A stretch of 64,000 bases of DNA. Source: Pteria penguin (Eukaryota > Mollusca > Bivalvia > Pterioida > Pteriidae). Every line of letters starts with the position of its first letter. Within the stretch, counting starts at the first letter, position 1. Positions 11,886-54,598 of the stretch are shown here, piece by piece. The translations under genes were made by a program, and so were the position numbers. The DNA lies in assembly GCA_035048485.1 (NCBI GenBank), contig CM068585.1, positions 52,892,910-52,956,909 of the forward strand, read 5' to 3'. The notes under the pieces are model-generated. The model was not told the origin of the DNA, ran no database searches, and worked only from the letters and a program-made list of their open reading frames with translations.

Positions 11886-12540
11886 TGTAAGATAGCCATC
11901 TTATACCGCCATCTTATACCGATATTGGATACACCTATATACCGATATTGGATACACCTTGATCCGCCGGCCAGTGGACATATGTCGTATACACCTGGAT
12001 CCGCCGGACAACGGACATACCATCCCCACGAATATATACTTAAATATGTTGTCTTAAACTTTTCACGAGAGCCCCAAAACTACCTAGAGCTACAAATTAT
12101 GATGGGACACATCGTTCTCACGAGTGGACATGTTATTTTAAAACATGTCACTGATCGTTCCCACGAGTAGACATGTTATCTTTAACTTGTCACTGGGGTG
12201 GATTCCGTATATAAGCCCCAATGGTCAGTAGGCAGGGCAGATCCCGATTTGCACCGAAACCACTGCACTCGACCAGCACGTAAGAGACTTTGGCTTGAGG
12301 ATCTCGCTCTCTATTGGCTTTATTTTCTCTTTGTAAAATTAGTCTCTTGATGTAAATTTGAAAACGTTATCGATTCATTTAATACTAAGTTGTAACCATT
12401 TAATCTAGAGTGAATCTAGTCTATTAAAAGTCAATCTATGTAATTTGTTGTTATTCATTTAAAGTTAACTTCACTTTGGTTTGTCTTTTGTTAATTAAGT
12501 TTAATCACCAGACTCCTATAAAGAACCGTATTATCTAACA
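11886..12540 (+). repeat. 3' LTR
   Basis: 655 bp, TG...CA, colinear with the 5' LTR with about eleven substitutions counted by eye. Confidence 0.96.
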
Positions 12541-12544
12541 TCTT
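12541..12544. other. Target-site duplication TCTT, right
   Basis: Second copy of the 4-bp target duplication. Four to six bases is the usual size for Ty3/Gypsy integrases. Confidence 0.85.
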
Positions 12545-12904
12545 CTATAAAATTTGTTTCTCTCAAATCTTTAAGAAATGTTAGGGCTGGTACATCATCT
12601 ACATTTTATACCATATTGACCAAACAAATATAAATCATCCCTGTATATATACATGAACATGAACACTGTGTAAAAAGTTTCATAACATCAAGAAAAAGGG
12701 TATGATAACACTTAAGTCAATAAAGTACATATATCACTACACAAAATATTTTTTATGTTTACCGTGCTTTGTTTCATTTACTAACAGTGAAATGCAAAAC
12801 ATAAAGCTCTTTTTTATCAATGTTTTGGTTGGTTAATTGTAGTTTGATATCTCTTTAAATAACTTTTCAATCATATCGCTACATGAACATGTGACCATAC
12901 ATAG
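12545..12904. other. Intergenic DNA, no feature seen
   Basis: AT-rich sequence right of the retroelement. No exon or repeat was recognised. Confidence 0.5.
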
Positions 12905-12968
12905 TGGGGAATCTGGGAATCAAACCCGGATTGCCTGCAGGCGAGATGCTTAACCACTAAGCGTGTCT
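12905..12968 (-). repeat. tRNA-like SINE head fragment
   Basis: On the minus strand it carries an internal B-box-like GGGTTTGATTCCC and an A-box-like stretch TTAGTGGTTAAGC. The SINE body is absent. The acceptor ends do not pair as in a real tRNA gene. Confidence 0.6.
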
Positions 12969-13235
12969 TAATTAAATATCAAAACATGAAAAATGATAAT
13001 GTTTATGAGATCAGTTCATCTATTTTGATGTCATTCATCCCAGGTTCCCTTTCCTAAAACTCTTCTTTGCTCCAAGTGATAAAAACATGTTTTATTTAAA
13101 ATACAATATATACTAAATTTGCAGTATAGTCATACATGATTTTATTATCATTCAGAATATAAGCAAAATCAGCTTCATAGAATTCCTTAGGTGATGTGAT
13201 ACACATTGTTATTAATGCATTTATTTTTATTGTTT

Positions 13236-13497
13236 GATTATTGTTTTACATCAGTCCACGATTATTTCACGTATATGGTGACAGCATCTGCCTGATGCAT
13301 CGTATAGCAATTTTTATTTTGCAATGGACCCATCCAAAGGAGTAAAGGATATTTTTCGTGCCACACCCACCGTGGCACGGTACCTCTGTTTTTATGTCTC
13401 ATCCGAATGAGAGAACACCTGTGTGTCCACTGCAGGAGTCGAACCCGGGACCTTCGTGTCTTAAGCCGAGCACCTCATGCACTGGACCACACTGTCT
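13236..13497 (-). repeat. SINE, tRNA head plus V-type tail
   Basis: The minus-strand copy has a tRNA-like head at 13430-13495 (B-box GGGTTCGACTCC) and the conserved tail seen here as TTTTACATCAGTCCACGATT. It is diverged from the 55168-55441 copy. Confidence 0.8.
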
Positions 13498-13894
13498 TTT
13501 GTTTTGGGTTTTGTTGGTTCTGCAGCATAGTTTTATAAATAAAAAATCTCCACAGTCACTTCCTCTCCGAGACCAATGTGTTTCCTACTTACGGGGAATA
13601 TTTCAGAGATAAAATGAATCATAAAACCAACTCTTAGTCAGACTAAGATATTTACCTCACTTGAATGCTTGGAGTCTACGTTTTTCCAGCAGTTGTCAGA
13701 GGTCACTTGAGCTGTAGATAACTGCCATTTGACGTATCAGCACGTCTTTTATTTGATTATGAAAATGTGATTTCTTTTCTAAATAAAGAATGTTTCGCTC
13801 CCTACTCTCTCCTTAAATGGGCTCTTCTACTTTTAGTTCAGTTTGGTAATGCGTTAGCTTTTGAACTATTTTCACTTTCGATTCCCACATTTTG

Positions 13895-13985
13895 GCCTTC
13901 ATCATCACTGTAGAGCATGAGTTATCGAAATGTCAATATGGTGCACCAAATTAATATAGGTATATATGTTCGGATTTCTATTGTT
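13895..13985 (+). repeat. Interspersed repeat R2, 3' part, diverged
   Basis: Shares the ordered motifs of R2: CATCACTG, then an ATCGAAATG-like stretch, then GGTGCACCAAATTAA and TATATATGTTC. See 25568-25965 for the fullest copy. Confidence 0.55.
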
Positions 13986-15751
13986 TGTTATCTTTACATG
14001 GATCGAAGGTAGGAATTCCGGGAAATAATATACTTGTTATAATAAAAACGAAATGTAAATATTCTCTTAAAATCAATCACATATCTTACATCTACGATCA
14101 GGTGAGAAATATCATTATTATTGTAGACTTTGTAAACTGGTGTAAATGCAAATCTGTATTTGCTGTGTACAGTAGATCGTCCTCATATGTTAACGTTTCT
14201 ATTTGGAGACTGCATCGGAATATTTTGAAATAAGGCTTTATTTCAAGTAATCAGTGGACATACATTCCTCCTTGTAAATCTAAACCTTTCTAAATTCATA
14301 AATTTATAAATTAAAGTGGACACGGTACAATAAAGTTCGGGCTTCAACAAGACTGTCAATATATTAGTTGATGTGCTGTACAGTTTGTTTCTAATTTTCT
14401 ATTTAATTTTACTTCACTGGTGTGTATTCTGTCATCTTGATGGCATGTGATCATTATCTCTTTGGCACGATAGAAGACGACACTTAAACGATTTTTCAAA
14501 TATTTTGGTAAGTGTATTGCGAAAGGTTGACTATGCAGTGTACTAAGCTGCTACCGTCAATATAGGAAATAAGTGCTCCTAAGTAAGTTGTAAAGGCTAT
14601 TTCTCTATTGGATCTTACTCCTTGCTGATTATGTATGCTCTTCCATGAGTTCATACAAAAGACATGCACACAAGAAGTGTCACAAAAATTAATGCAGTTG
14701 CAGTGCTGGATTCTTACCATCGTTTGAATTGGCAATCGATACTGAATCGGGGTGGTTTATGAGACAGCAGTCCCACTCAGAGCAAAAGCAGTTCAATGAA
14801 AAAGGAAGGTCAGAGTTATACGCTACATCACCTTATTATGGGAAGTTTTAGCAGTGGTCATTTTCCCAGATCCGAATAACTTTTACGGTTCCGAACAGAT
14901 ATCACAAAGGGGACTAGAAAGGGTATACAGTGATATATGCATAACCACTGTAATTGCCTGAGATAAAGCTTTCAAGACCTCTGTTGTTTATTTCTGTATA
15001 AATGAGAATGATCATAACGCCCCATATTTGACCCCCTTTTTATCACAGAAAGCCATGTTTGAAAGAATTTAGATTGTTACACTTATGATGTGATAATGAA
15101 ATGTCGACATTTCCAATTTTGCGTGACGCCATCGAGTGGAATTTTGCGCTAAAGTGCTTCTTGACATTGGACGAAAGTATGTTACATTGTCATGAGACAC
15201 CGGCTGTTTCTTTTAATTTATAACTTCCCTCCGGAATGATTTAGTGATACTGTTTTTAAATTGGAAATGTAGGTTTCCAGTATGATATTTTGGCGTTAAA
15301 AGCGCATTATATCTAATAAATGTATTAGCCATTGCATGAAAACACAAAATAAGTCACTTATTCTATATATATTTTCCACAGTGTAGGTATAAAATTTGAG
15401 AATGAAAACTTTATTTTTGCACATGAAATTTAGATTTTTGATCAATGAATATCGGTTACAGATTTATGTGTGTTTACAGTTCGGAAAATGGAAAAATTGA
15501 GGACAAACAGATGCCTGTATGATACATTAATCACCTACTTTTCTGATAATGAATTGTATAACTTCAACATTCAAGAAGATATATAACAATATCTATTCTT
15601 TCTCACATATATATTTTTTCAGTATTTACATGCGCGTTTTAAAGGTGACGTCAAACCTGTGACATTGCTTCGATAATAAGTTCAAAGAACTTAAATATAT
15701 GCATGCAAAAGTCATACTTCCACATGAGTGCTTTAAAAAGATTACTTTGAC
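13986..15751. other. Intergenic DNA, no gene seen
   Basis: No exon, RNA gene or clear repeat was recognised. The open frames at 13985-14233 and 14496-14735 have no recognisable motif or splice support. Confidence 0.5.
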
Positions 15752-16095
15752 CACTAGGCCGGTGTCATTGCTGGTGAACTGATAGTTCCCGAGGGCATCA
15801 TAAGTCTAGTTTTTGGTGCTTTTGTACTGACATGCAATATATACTTCCAATTTTCAGTGATCAAATTAATAAAATCACTCTCAAACTAAGGAGTGTCTCT
15901 TTCATACATAGCTCTGTCCTTAGATAAATTCTTTGGTTCACTTTTTGGTCCTTTTAGATTCAACACTCCCTTCAAATATTTATATTTTTTAAGAATTCTA
16001 ATCATTTGGCCACGAGCATCACTGAAGACACATAAGTTGTTGAAATGCGCACATGGTGCACTAAATTTTAAGTTATATATGTTCTATATTTATTT
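15752..16095 (+). repeat. Interspersed repeat R2, long copy
   Basis: Contains GCCGGTGTCATTGCTGGTGA, GGGCATCATAAGTCTAG, then TACATAGCTCTGTCCTTAG, TTCTTTGGTTCACTTTTTGG, CCACGAGCATCACTGAAG and the end TGGTGCACTAAATTTTAAG. The same order appears on the other strand at 25568-25965. No coding potential or terminal inverted repeat was found. Confidence 0.8.
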
Positions 16096-16836
16096 GAATT
16101 GTACGGAATATTAAGATTGTGCACGCTTTAGCTAAGAAATTGTGTGTATATGTCTGGATTAGGATCTGGTAAGGGAATGCCGAAATAGATACATAGGAAC
16201 CTTTGAATTAATCACACATCTTTGAGAATCGAAATCAGTTTCATTTTCTTTTTAGGTGGAAACTGTTAAATATGTACAAAAAACAATCCATCCCATTCTT
16301 TTTCTGCTCCAGTCTTTTTGGGGGTTATTCATCTTTGCTGTTTTAGACATCACCCCACATGTACTCGTCTCTTTAATTTTTCCCCACACTCTGTTATTCT
16401 CTGTTTCATTTGTATTATTATTTCCATGTTTTCTTGTATTCTCCTCTCCTCTCTCACTGATTCTGAAATTATGTTTTCTGGCCCGAATGACATGGTTTAT
16501 TAAAAGCTATAGCTGACATTAGCCACAAGTAGTGGCCCTAAATGAATGATAGGGCCACAATTCCCTACGTTGCGTCAACTTGCATTTTTGATAAACGGAA
16601 TGACCCGCACGATTCTACGCATTTCGGCATCAAATGGAGCAAATATCTAACATAATATAAACATAAAGCAAACGATCGGCAACGTTAACTTACCCCCGAT
16701 CTGTCGTCTGAAGGCTCTACACACATGTTTTCCCAACCTGTTTTAAATTTGCCAGTTTCTGTGTCAGCCATTCGGTCTCGCGAGATCTCGTTAACAGAAA
16801 CCTCACAAAAAGAGGCGGAGCTGACGAAAAACACGT
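16096..16836. other. Intergenic DNA upstream of the recombinase pseudogene
   Basis: AT-rich. A GTGGCCCT...AGGGCCAC inverted pair sits near 16530-16555. No gene was recognised. It may include former promoter sequence of the gene starting near 17161. Confidence 0.4.
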
Positions 16837-16990
16837 GGTCATTATTATTTTTATGTCATTTCTCTGTTTACATTTTATTCATCGGCTAGTTATTTATGAA
16901 GAAGAAAACAAAATTGAAATGACCAGAAATGCGGTAACTAGCCGATAAATAAAAACTTAACAGAGAAACGACATAAAAATAACAATGACC
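16837..16990. repeat. Inverted repeat, 56-bp arms
   Basis: Arms 16837-16892 and 16935-16990 are imperfect reverse complements. The outer 21 bases differ at one position, and the inner ends read CGGCTAGTTA and TAACTAGCCG. The 42-bp centre shows no gene. It could be a small MITE or a hairpin next to the recombinase gene. Confidence 0.8.
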
Positions 16991-17046
16991 ACTCACCCAT
17001 GACCACGAGTCTTGCCCCTTCAAAATAACTTGCATACACGAGTGAG

Positions 17047-18658
17047 ATGTTCAATAACGGGCTTGTATATTGGTCTTACCCAATCAGATTACATCACACT
17101 TGTCAATCTTCTTTCCCGCTTTTTTGTCAAGTGACCCCGCCTAGTCTCGTGCGCGTCGGAATGCGTCAGCAGACCGAGGAGTCTAGCCGATTTGGTGATG
17201 CAGTTTCTGACGAGGAAATAAGGGTTTTAATCGAAAGCCAAGAGAATGCGAATACTAAGAAGAACACTCGATGGGCTGCGAACATATTTGAAAAATGGCG
17301 GCTCGAGCGCAATAAACAGGGCTCGAACATTCTTCCCTTAGAACAGCTTACAACGGCAGATCTGAACACTAATTTGATACAATTTATAATGCGAGTAAAA
17401 CGTCAAGATGGCCATGATTATCCTCCGAAATCTTTATATCTTATATCATGCGGACTTTTACGTTACCTGCGAGACAAAGGCGTGCACGATAAGAATTTTC
17501 TCGATTCCTTCAATGCTAATTTCGCGGAATTCAGGAAAGTGTTGGACAGTAAAATGAAAGAACTGCTGACTCAGGGTATTGGAACAAAGCGTAAACAAGC
17601 GGATCCAATTATGCCGGAAGACGAGGCTACGATATGGGATTACGATATGGGATAAGGGTGTGTTTGGTATGAAAAACGGAGATACACTGCAGTGTACTAT
17701 ATTTTATTACTGTTGCAAAATTTTCGGACTACGTGGTCACGACGAACATCATAATCTGGATTGTAGCCAATTTCATATTGGACACTAAAGGCAAATTTGT
17801 TGAATTTTTTGGGAAGCAGTCTAAGACATTTAAAGGAGGACTAGGCCAGCGGGAACTGCACAATGAACACTACTGCGAGTCAGGTAGGCAAACTTAATTC
17901 ATCTCATGATTAATACTCTTTTTTGTAAGCATTAACTACATGTACTTATCAGTCTTTTGAAATAAAACCCACAGGGCATCCTCTAGTTCCGCGTACTGTA
18001 GTTGTGTGTAGTCTGGCGTAGACGTCCTACACTATAGGGAACATACAAAAAGTATTTGTTGACAAGATGTCGCATATCATCATTATTGCAGATTGTTTAT
18101 TATAATTTTTTGCTACATTTTTAGAGACTGATTTATTCTGTTTTAGGTCCACGCTGCTTGGCCGACTATTTCCAAACATACCTAAACGCTCTTGGAAATA
18201 ATGGAGGTTTTATAGGCGTCCGTTGACTGGTAACCCACCTCGTTATGGCAACGAGGCAAGTTGTCGGTGTTAATGAATTAAAGTGTTTGATGAAAATTAT
18301 ATGTTCTCGGGCTGGGCTTCAAGGGAATTAGACTAACCATTCCGGGAAGCGGACCTGCGCCACTGCACTGTATCAAGCTGGTATTGACGAAATGGAGATT
18401 ATGCAACGTACGGGCCATAGATCCGAGAAGGGAGTGAGGGCTTACAAGCGAACCAATAGTGACATCACCAAGAACGTGTCAAGTGTGTTAAATCCGCCCA
18501 TGCCAGTGGTTACCATGGATTCCGCAAATTCGGAGCCTATGGATGAAGATGTTGAGCACACGAAAGCCAAGCGTGATTGTCCAGAAAACGTGATTTGCGA
18601 TATAACAAATAGACCTTATTTCAACAATTGCAACGTATCTTTCACCATTACTAAGTGA
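17047..18658 (+). pseudogene. Crypton-type (DUF3504-like) tyrosine recombinase pseudogene
   Basis: From ATG 17161 the frame matches the N-terminal core-binding region of the Crypton-derived recombinase family (also found in ZMYM2/QRICH1/KCTD1-type proteins): an NTKKNTRWA motif, then SKMKELL...GTKRK. It breaks after 17640, where a 13-bp unit is tandemly duplicated. The matching protein resumes in another frame (GVFGMKNGD, FGLRGHDEH), shifts again near 17773, crosses an intron 17882-18148 (CAG|GTAGGC to TTTTAG|GTCC), and continues with FYRRPL, PRYGN, another shift, a TAG near 18330, and then NHSGKRTCATALYQAG and IMQRTGHRS...RAYKR to 18658. The last part holds the HxxR/K, H and Tyr positions of a tyrosine recombinase; the box shows HSGK-R. 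The kept intron argues against a recent processed copy. Confidence 0.8.
17628..17653 (+). repeat. Exact 13-bp tandem duplication that breaks the recombinase frame
   Basis: TACGATATGGGAT occurs twice in direct contact (17628-17640 and 17641-17653). Reading past a single unit restores family-like sequence, so the duplication explains the first frameshift. Confidence 0.9.
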
Positions 18659-18822
18659 AATGAAATGAAATGAAAAGTGTTGATGCGATGCCGTTCTATG
18701 TTTTTTTTTTAAATATATTCCAGAGAAATGGAAAATGTTGTATTGAAATAAAATTTTGTTGAATTCTGTTTTATTTTCTCAGAACTGTGTCACTTTCCTC
18801 TGTCGTCCAGAAGGTGCATTAT

Positions 18823-18868
18823 AATAGGAAGTTATTGTACAGTTACGAGTGTACAATAACTTCCTATT
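18823..18868. repeat. Perfect 18-bp inverted repeat with 10-nt loop
   Basis: AATAGGAAGTTATTGTAC and its exact reverse complement flank AGTTACGAGT. A partial third copy, GGAAGTTATTG, follows at about 18871. It lies about 165 bases after the recombinase pseudogene. Confidence 0.85.
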
Positions 18869-18959
18869 CTTGGAAGTTATTGCATGGAGTGGGCGTATCC
18901 CATTACAAGGTATTGAGAATTGTTGAACTGGCAATTACAATAGAGACACTTAGAGACAT

Positions 18960-19130
18960 TAAATTATTATAATGATATTGATAATAATGATAATGATGAT
19001 AATAATAATAACAACAACAATAATAATAATAATACTAATGATAATAATAATAATAATAATAACAAAAATAACAACGACAACAAAAATAATAATAACATTT
19101 ATAATAAATATAAAAACAACAACAATAATA
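18960..19130. repeat. (AAT/AAC)n low-complexity tract
   Basis: Imperfect AAT, GAT and AAC trinucleotide repeats. Confidence 0.9.
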
Positions 19131-19135
19131 AGACT

Positions 19136-19372
19136 AGTTGATTGATTGATTAGTGTTTTACGTCAGTCTACGATTATTTCACGTAGCATAGAAATCTTTT
19201 GCAATGGACCCAACTGAAGCAGTGAGGGATCTTTTTACGTGCCATGCCTACCGTGACACAGGACCTGGAATTTCACTTTCTCATCCGAAAGACAGAAAAA
19301 CCGATATGCCCACGGCGGGAATCGAACACGGTCACAAGTCGAGCAACTCATCCACTGGGACACACAGGCTTT
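19136..19372 (-). repeat. SINE, tRNA head plus V-type tail
   Basis: Minus-strand copy. The GATT repeat tail begins it on the plus strand, then TTTTACGTCAGTCTACGATT. The tRNA-like head with GGAATCGAACAC is at 19318-19370. Confidence 0.8.
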
Positions 19373-20332
19373 GTATATAATAAATTTCAATTTAATGAAC
19401 GAAACATGCTAGGTTATAAGAAAATGTTAAAGATATAAACATTAAACGGTAGCAATGGCTAAAGTGACATTCAGAAATATGGATAAGATGGGAAGAGTGA
19501 TATAATAAAATTTGGAAACACGATCAATACATTGTATATATATTTCGTTCTTAAAGATGCCGTAGAGAGCGATCGTAAAAGACAATACTGGTAAATATAT
19601 TTCAAACTTCCGCAAATGAAGTATAAGATGAAGTGCTTATGGCTAGACATAAGGCTCTCAACCGAGTTACGACAGAGGCTGACAGAGGTAAGCGGATAAT
19701 TTTTAAATCAAAATAAATCGGATATAGAATTTGGTTCTGCACATATGTTAACTGCCATACAAGCGTTAGTATGTTGAAATTACTCCAAAACAAATTTGAA
19801 TTTAATGTATCGTTAAGATGTTTATTTTAAATTTTGTAGCAAGCACAGCAATTTAGTGGCTCCGTTTTTTGTATGTGGCTTGGTAAGAATGATTTCCAGC
19901 TCATGATATAAAAACCTTATTTTATTTGGGGAAGGTAGTCCGTTAAGGTACAAGCAAAACACTCGTAAGTATCTATACAGCAAGTGCAAATATCAATAGA
20001 CTTTCACTCCTCATTTAAACACATGCAAGTATTGGTTTTCTTTATCGTTCTTTACACACGTGTATTTGTACAGCATTTCAGTTAAAACTCAATTGTATAA
20101 GTAGCGCAGTGAATATCGCGGTAGTTGCAGTCGATGCAGGCAGCAAATGCACATGCATGTCATTTATTGTTTCTATTACTCATGGTATATCACTTGTACT
20201 CTACAAGGAAGAGACAAAGTTTTTCATTGGGTTATATTAAACAGCGGTGTTAAAACACGTGGTTCATAATACAAAGACAGATGTTGCCTTTATCGTAAGT
20301 ATCATTACAGTTTCGTATCTAACTAAAAATGA
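19373..20332. other. Intergenic DNA, no feature seen
   Basis: No exon with splice support and no recognised repeat. Confidence 0.5.
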
Positions 20333-20590
20333 TTATTGATTGATTGATTGTTTTCCTTCATTGCACGATTATCAAAGTTTATAATTACGGCATCTGCCTA
20401 ATGCATTGCATCGAAATTTATATCATTGCGATGAACCCACACAAAACTATAATCTTTTACGTGTCACGCTTACTGCGACACAGGACTGCTGTCTCATCCG
20501 AAAGACTGAACAAAGTGCGTCGCGTCGGGATTTGTGGCTGGGACTTATCGGTCAGGTACCTAGCACCTCATCAAATGAGCCACATCAACT
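20333..20590 (-). repeat. SINE, diverged copy
   Basis: Minus-strand copy with a GATT repeat tail, the GGCATCTGCCTAATGCATTG body block and a CTCATCCGAAAGACTGAAC stretch. The tRNA head is badly eroded. Confidence 0.7.
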
Positions 20591-21716
20591 TGACATAATG
20601 AAATTATAAGCAAATAGGTATGCTTAGACAGATATTTTAAATATCTGTATATTTTTAAAATGTCATTTGTGTAATTGACAAATTGGAACACATGTATGGC
20701 CTTCTATGAATTCTACAAAAGTTTAACTCTATCAGACATATACCGCCATAGACAGATAGATTGATGTTGGACAATGTCGAGAATGTTTTCTTTGATATAT
20801 TGTTTTCTTTCATATTATTCCTTCGTTTTGTAATCCAAATATATTTCTTATGTCTACGTATATATATGTAAGTTATTCTACTCACGAAAAAGGTGAAATA
20901 ATTTCGCATGTGGTTGAATTATATACTTGTCCTCCTGTTCTGTTATATGTATGTTTTTAATTAAAGAAGCAATTTATTCAGTCTCACTTTCGTCGAAGTG
21001 CTCAAGTTTAAATATTTCTCACAAACAGCAGGAAATTTGATCCTTACCAAAAACAATGGGACTGGCCCTTAACTCTACCGACAATAGGGATATTCTCAAA
21101 ATCGAAATGCATTTTCTTTTATCTTATCAGAATATTCTGATATATTTATGAAAATCAATTTACGATTACTTAAATTATTGTGTCCCATGAAAATGCAATT
21201 ACTCTATCCATGAAAAAAAAAATCAGAATCTAAATATTCCAAAAGGACATGCAGGTTTTTTTTCAAAATCAGAATATGGTCTTCCTCTACAGTAATTATG
21301 CATTCTGTATAAGTTTCCTGAAAGAAACACTAACGTTCACTAACGATATTGCGTCCCAAAGGAACTGCCATTATCCATTCTAATTAATTCGCACCTCTAA
21401 TTCGCCCCCATTTACTGATAAAACGTGATAGAGTCTAGACTCCCATGCTAAAGGAAAATGGAGCAATTTGGGAGGAGGGTTCTAACTTGGTTTAGTAGTT
21501 GTTCGTCCAGCCTTCCAGATAAATATTTGTGTACGGGAGAAGATCCTGACATGAAAAGTAAAAGAGGTGGGAGGTGGGGGGGGGGGGGGGGCTCGAATTG
21601 TTCGAAATGCTCTTGGGGTAAAATTTCCCGATGATCAAGGATCCCCTCTTCCCGCGCCGCAGTGTTTCTCTCAATTCTTGAGTGATGGATCTAGCTACTG
21701 ATAATGCTAGCAGCAG
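20591..21716. other. Intergenic DNA with a G run
   Basis: No gene recognised. A run of about 15 G lies at 21577-21591. Open frames here have no family features. Confidence 0.5.
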
Positions 21717-21785
21717 CCCAGATAGCTCAGTAGTTAGCGGTTAGCAGTAGGTCTGGGTTTGATTTCAGGTCTCTCCACATTGTTT
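21717..21785 (+). repeat. tRNA-like SINE head
   Basis: A-box-like TAGCTCAGTAGTTAGCGG and B-box-like GGTTTGATTTC sit in tRNA spacing, but no acceptor stem forms. It is a detached SINE head rather than a tRNA gene. Confidence 0.6.
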
Positions 21786-21967
21786 CTCTTGACGGTTGCT
21801 ACCACATTGTTTTTCAAAATCTAAAGTGTTCTTTCCTCTATATTATCTAAGCATTCTGTATAAATTTCATGAAAACCACTGATGTTTACTACAGTCCCAT
21901 AGCCAATGGATAGATAGTTATCGCCATACCATATTACGTCCCATCTATGACGATCATATGAAAACCA

Positions 21968-22128
21968 CAAAAACGGTAGGCGTGACACGTAAAAGATCCC
22001 TCACTGCTTCGTATGGGTCGGTTGCAAAGGTGTGAATTTGTATGCAATGCATCAGGCAGATGTCGTCACCATATACGTGAAATAATTGTGGAGTGACGTA
22101 AAGCAATAATCAATCAATCAATCAATCA
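21968..22128 (+). repeat. SINE tail fragment
   Basis: Contains GTAAAAGATCCCTCACTGCTT, GCATCAGGCAGATGTCGTCACC, GGAGTGACGTAAAGCAATAA and an (AATC)n tail, running into an (ACT)n microsatellite. Confidence 0.8.
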
Positions 22129-22129
22129 A

Positions 22130-22212
<83 letters not shown>

Positions 22213-22213
22213 A
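22129..22213. repeat. (ACT)n microsatellite
   Basis: About 27 ACT units right after the SINE tail, then AAT units to about 22232. Confidence 0.95.
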
Positions 22214-22232
22214 TAATAATAATAATAATAAA

Positions 22233-23630
22233 TCTAAATATAAAATAGAAATAAATTTAACCCATACTCCAAGTCTTCCCGGGCCTTATTGGAGTAAACA
22301 TTTTCTGTTAGAATACATGCGCTATTCAGATAATTTTGAGACATATTAAGATCGTTTTTCTACCATCATACTATACTTACCTGTCAATCAATGATGTAAT
22401 ATGGTATCTGTAAAAAGATAACGATGTGAATCAGTAGGAGAGGAGCTATACCTATACGCAAGGTCAAAGATAAAATATGGCACGCACTTATCATCTATGA
22501 CAAAATCAGTGTTATTCTTAGGGCAATTTTACGATTCAATAGAACTGTCTGTGTATTTTATATATGAGATAAAATATAGCTTGGAATGTGCAAATGATAA
22601 TTAACTAGATCATACATACGTGAATTATTTTGGTGCATGAAATGCGCATTTCGTCTACTTATGTTAACATTCAAAGAGCAAACTCATTACCACATTGACC
22701 TAGTGAAAGCCAAAGAAACCTTTCTACGGACAGAGTTGTAACCCATGCAATATCACTGTCACAATTAGAAATATGTACAATACCGGTAATTCATGAAACC
22801 TTAGAAGCCATTAGTGTTGCCAATAATCGTAAAAACACACAATATAATAAAAAATAACATGAAATATAATATTGTAAATCAAAACTTGAAATTTGGAAAT
22901 TTCGACACACATTTCATCATCAGAACGCAAGTAGAATATAGAAAATATAATGTATCAAATAATGAATAATAAGACATACGTGTTTTATTTTACACAATAT
23001 TTACAGTCGGTGCCTCTTCATATTTGCCGACTGCCCAAACCATGCACATTAAATTATTGTAAACTGTTTGGCTAATAAGTATAAAAATAGACTCACTTAT
23101 TGTAAAACAGAGTAATACGCGAGATAGATACCCCATAGATGTAAAGTATTTTTGAACCTTTATAGGAAGGGAAAAACCATTTGACTCAGCTGTATGAGAG
23201 GAGTCGCCAATCGGACATGCAAATCATTAAAAATAAGTATATGAATTGGCATCACAAATATGCAATAGAGTTACAAGCATTTTACTCTTTCTACATATGT
23301 TGAAAAAAAAAAAAACAGTTATACGCATTTTTCTCTATCGACTTAGATTGAAAATAGAATTATACGCATTTTACGGAAGGATCCTGAAGCATTTATGACA
23401 CATATATAAGTATTCATTCATACTTCAGATAAATATTTTGAAAAATATTCCATGTGGTTTTATAAATGATTAGACTAGGAATTTTTATGTAGTTGGTTAT
23501 GACTCTTATATCTAATAAATAGATTACTTATCACCAAAACTTGATAACTAGCACAATATATTTGTTTGCTGTAGTTTCAGATTCCAATGAATTAAGGACT
23601 TGTTAAAATTTCATGGATTATTGACGTACA
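22233..23630. other. Sequence upstream of the VWDE-like gene
   Basis: No gene recognised. 22625-22665 resembles the 3' end of repeat R2 on the minus strand (GGTGCATGAAATGCGCATTTCG). The promoter of the gene starting at 23631 must lie here or just upstream, but no clear TATA box was identified. Confidence 0.45.

Positions 23631-54598
<30,968 letters not shown>

Larger units (their letters stand above)
3062..12540 (+). mobile_element. Complete Ty3/Gypsy-type LTR retroelement with envelope-like gene
   Basis: Two 655-bp LTRs, each starting TGTAAGATAG and ending TATCTAACA, enclose a primer-binding-like site, gag, protease, reverse transcriptase, RNase H, integrase, a small extra ORF, an envelope-like gene and a polypurine tract. 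The order protease-RT-RNaseH-integrase places it in Ty3/Gypsy (Metaviridae-like). The envelope fold signature is that of errantivirus/baculovirus F proteins. A 4-bp duplication TCTT flanks it (3058-3061 and 12541-12544). By eye the LTRs differ at about eleven positions, so the insertion is fairly young. Pol has two in-frame stops and a frame change, env two in-frame stops, so this copy cannot act on its own. Gag is open. Confidence 0.95.

Noticed and set aside
22128..22213. CRISPR-like or satellite array
   Set aside because: It is a plain ACT trinucleotide run in a eukaryotic genome with no spacers.
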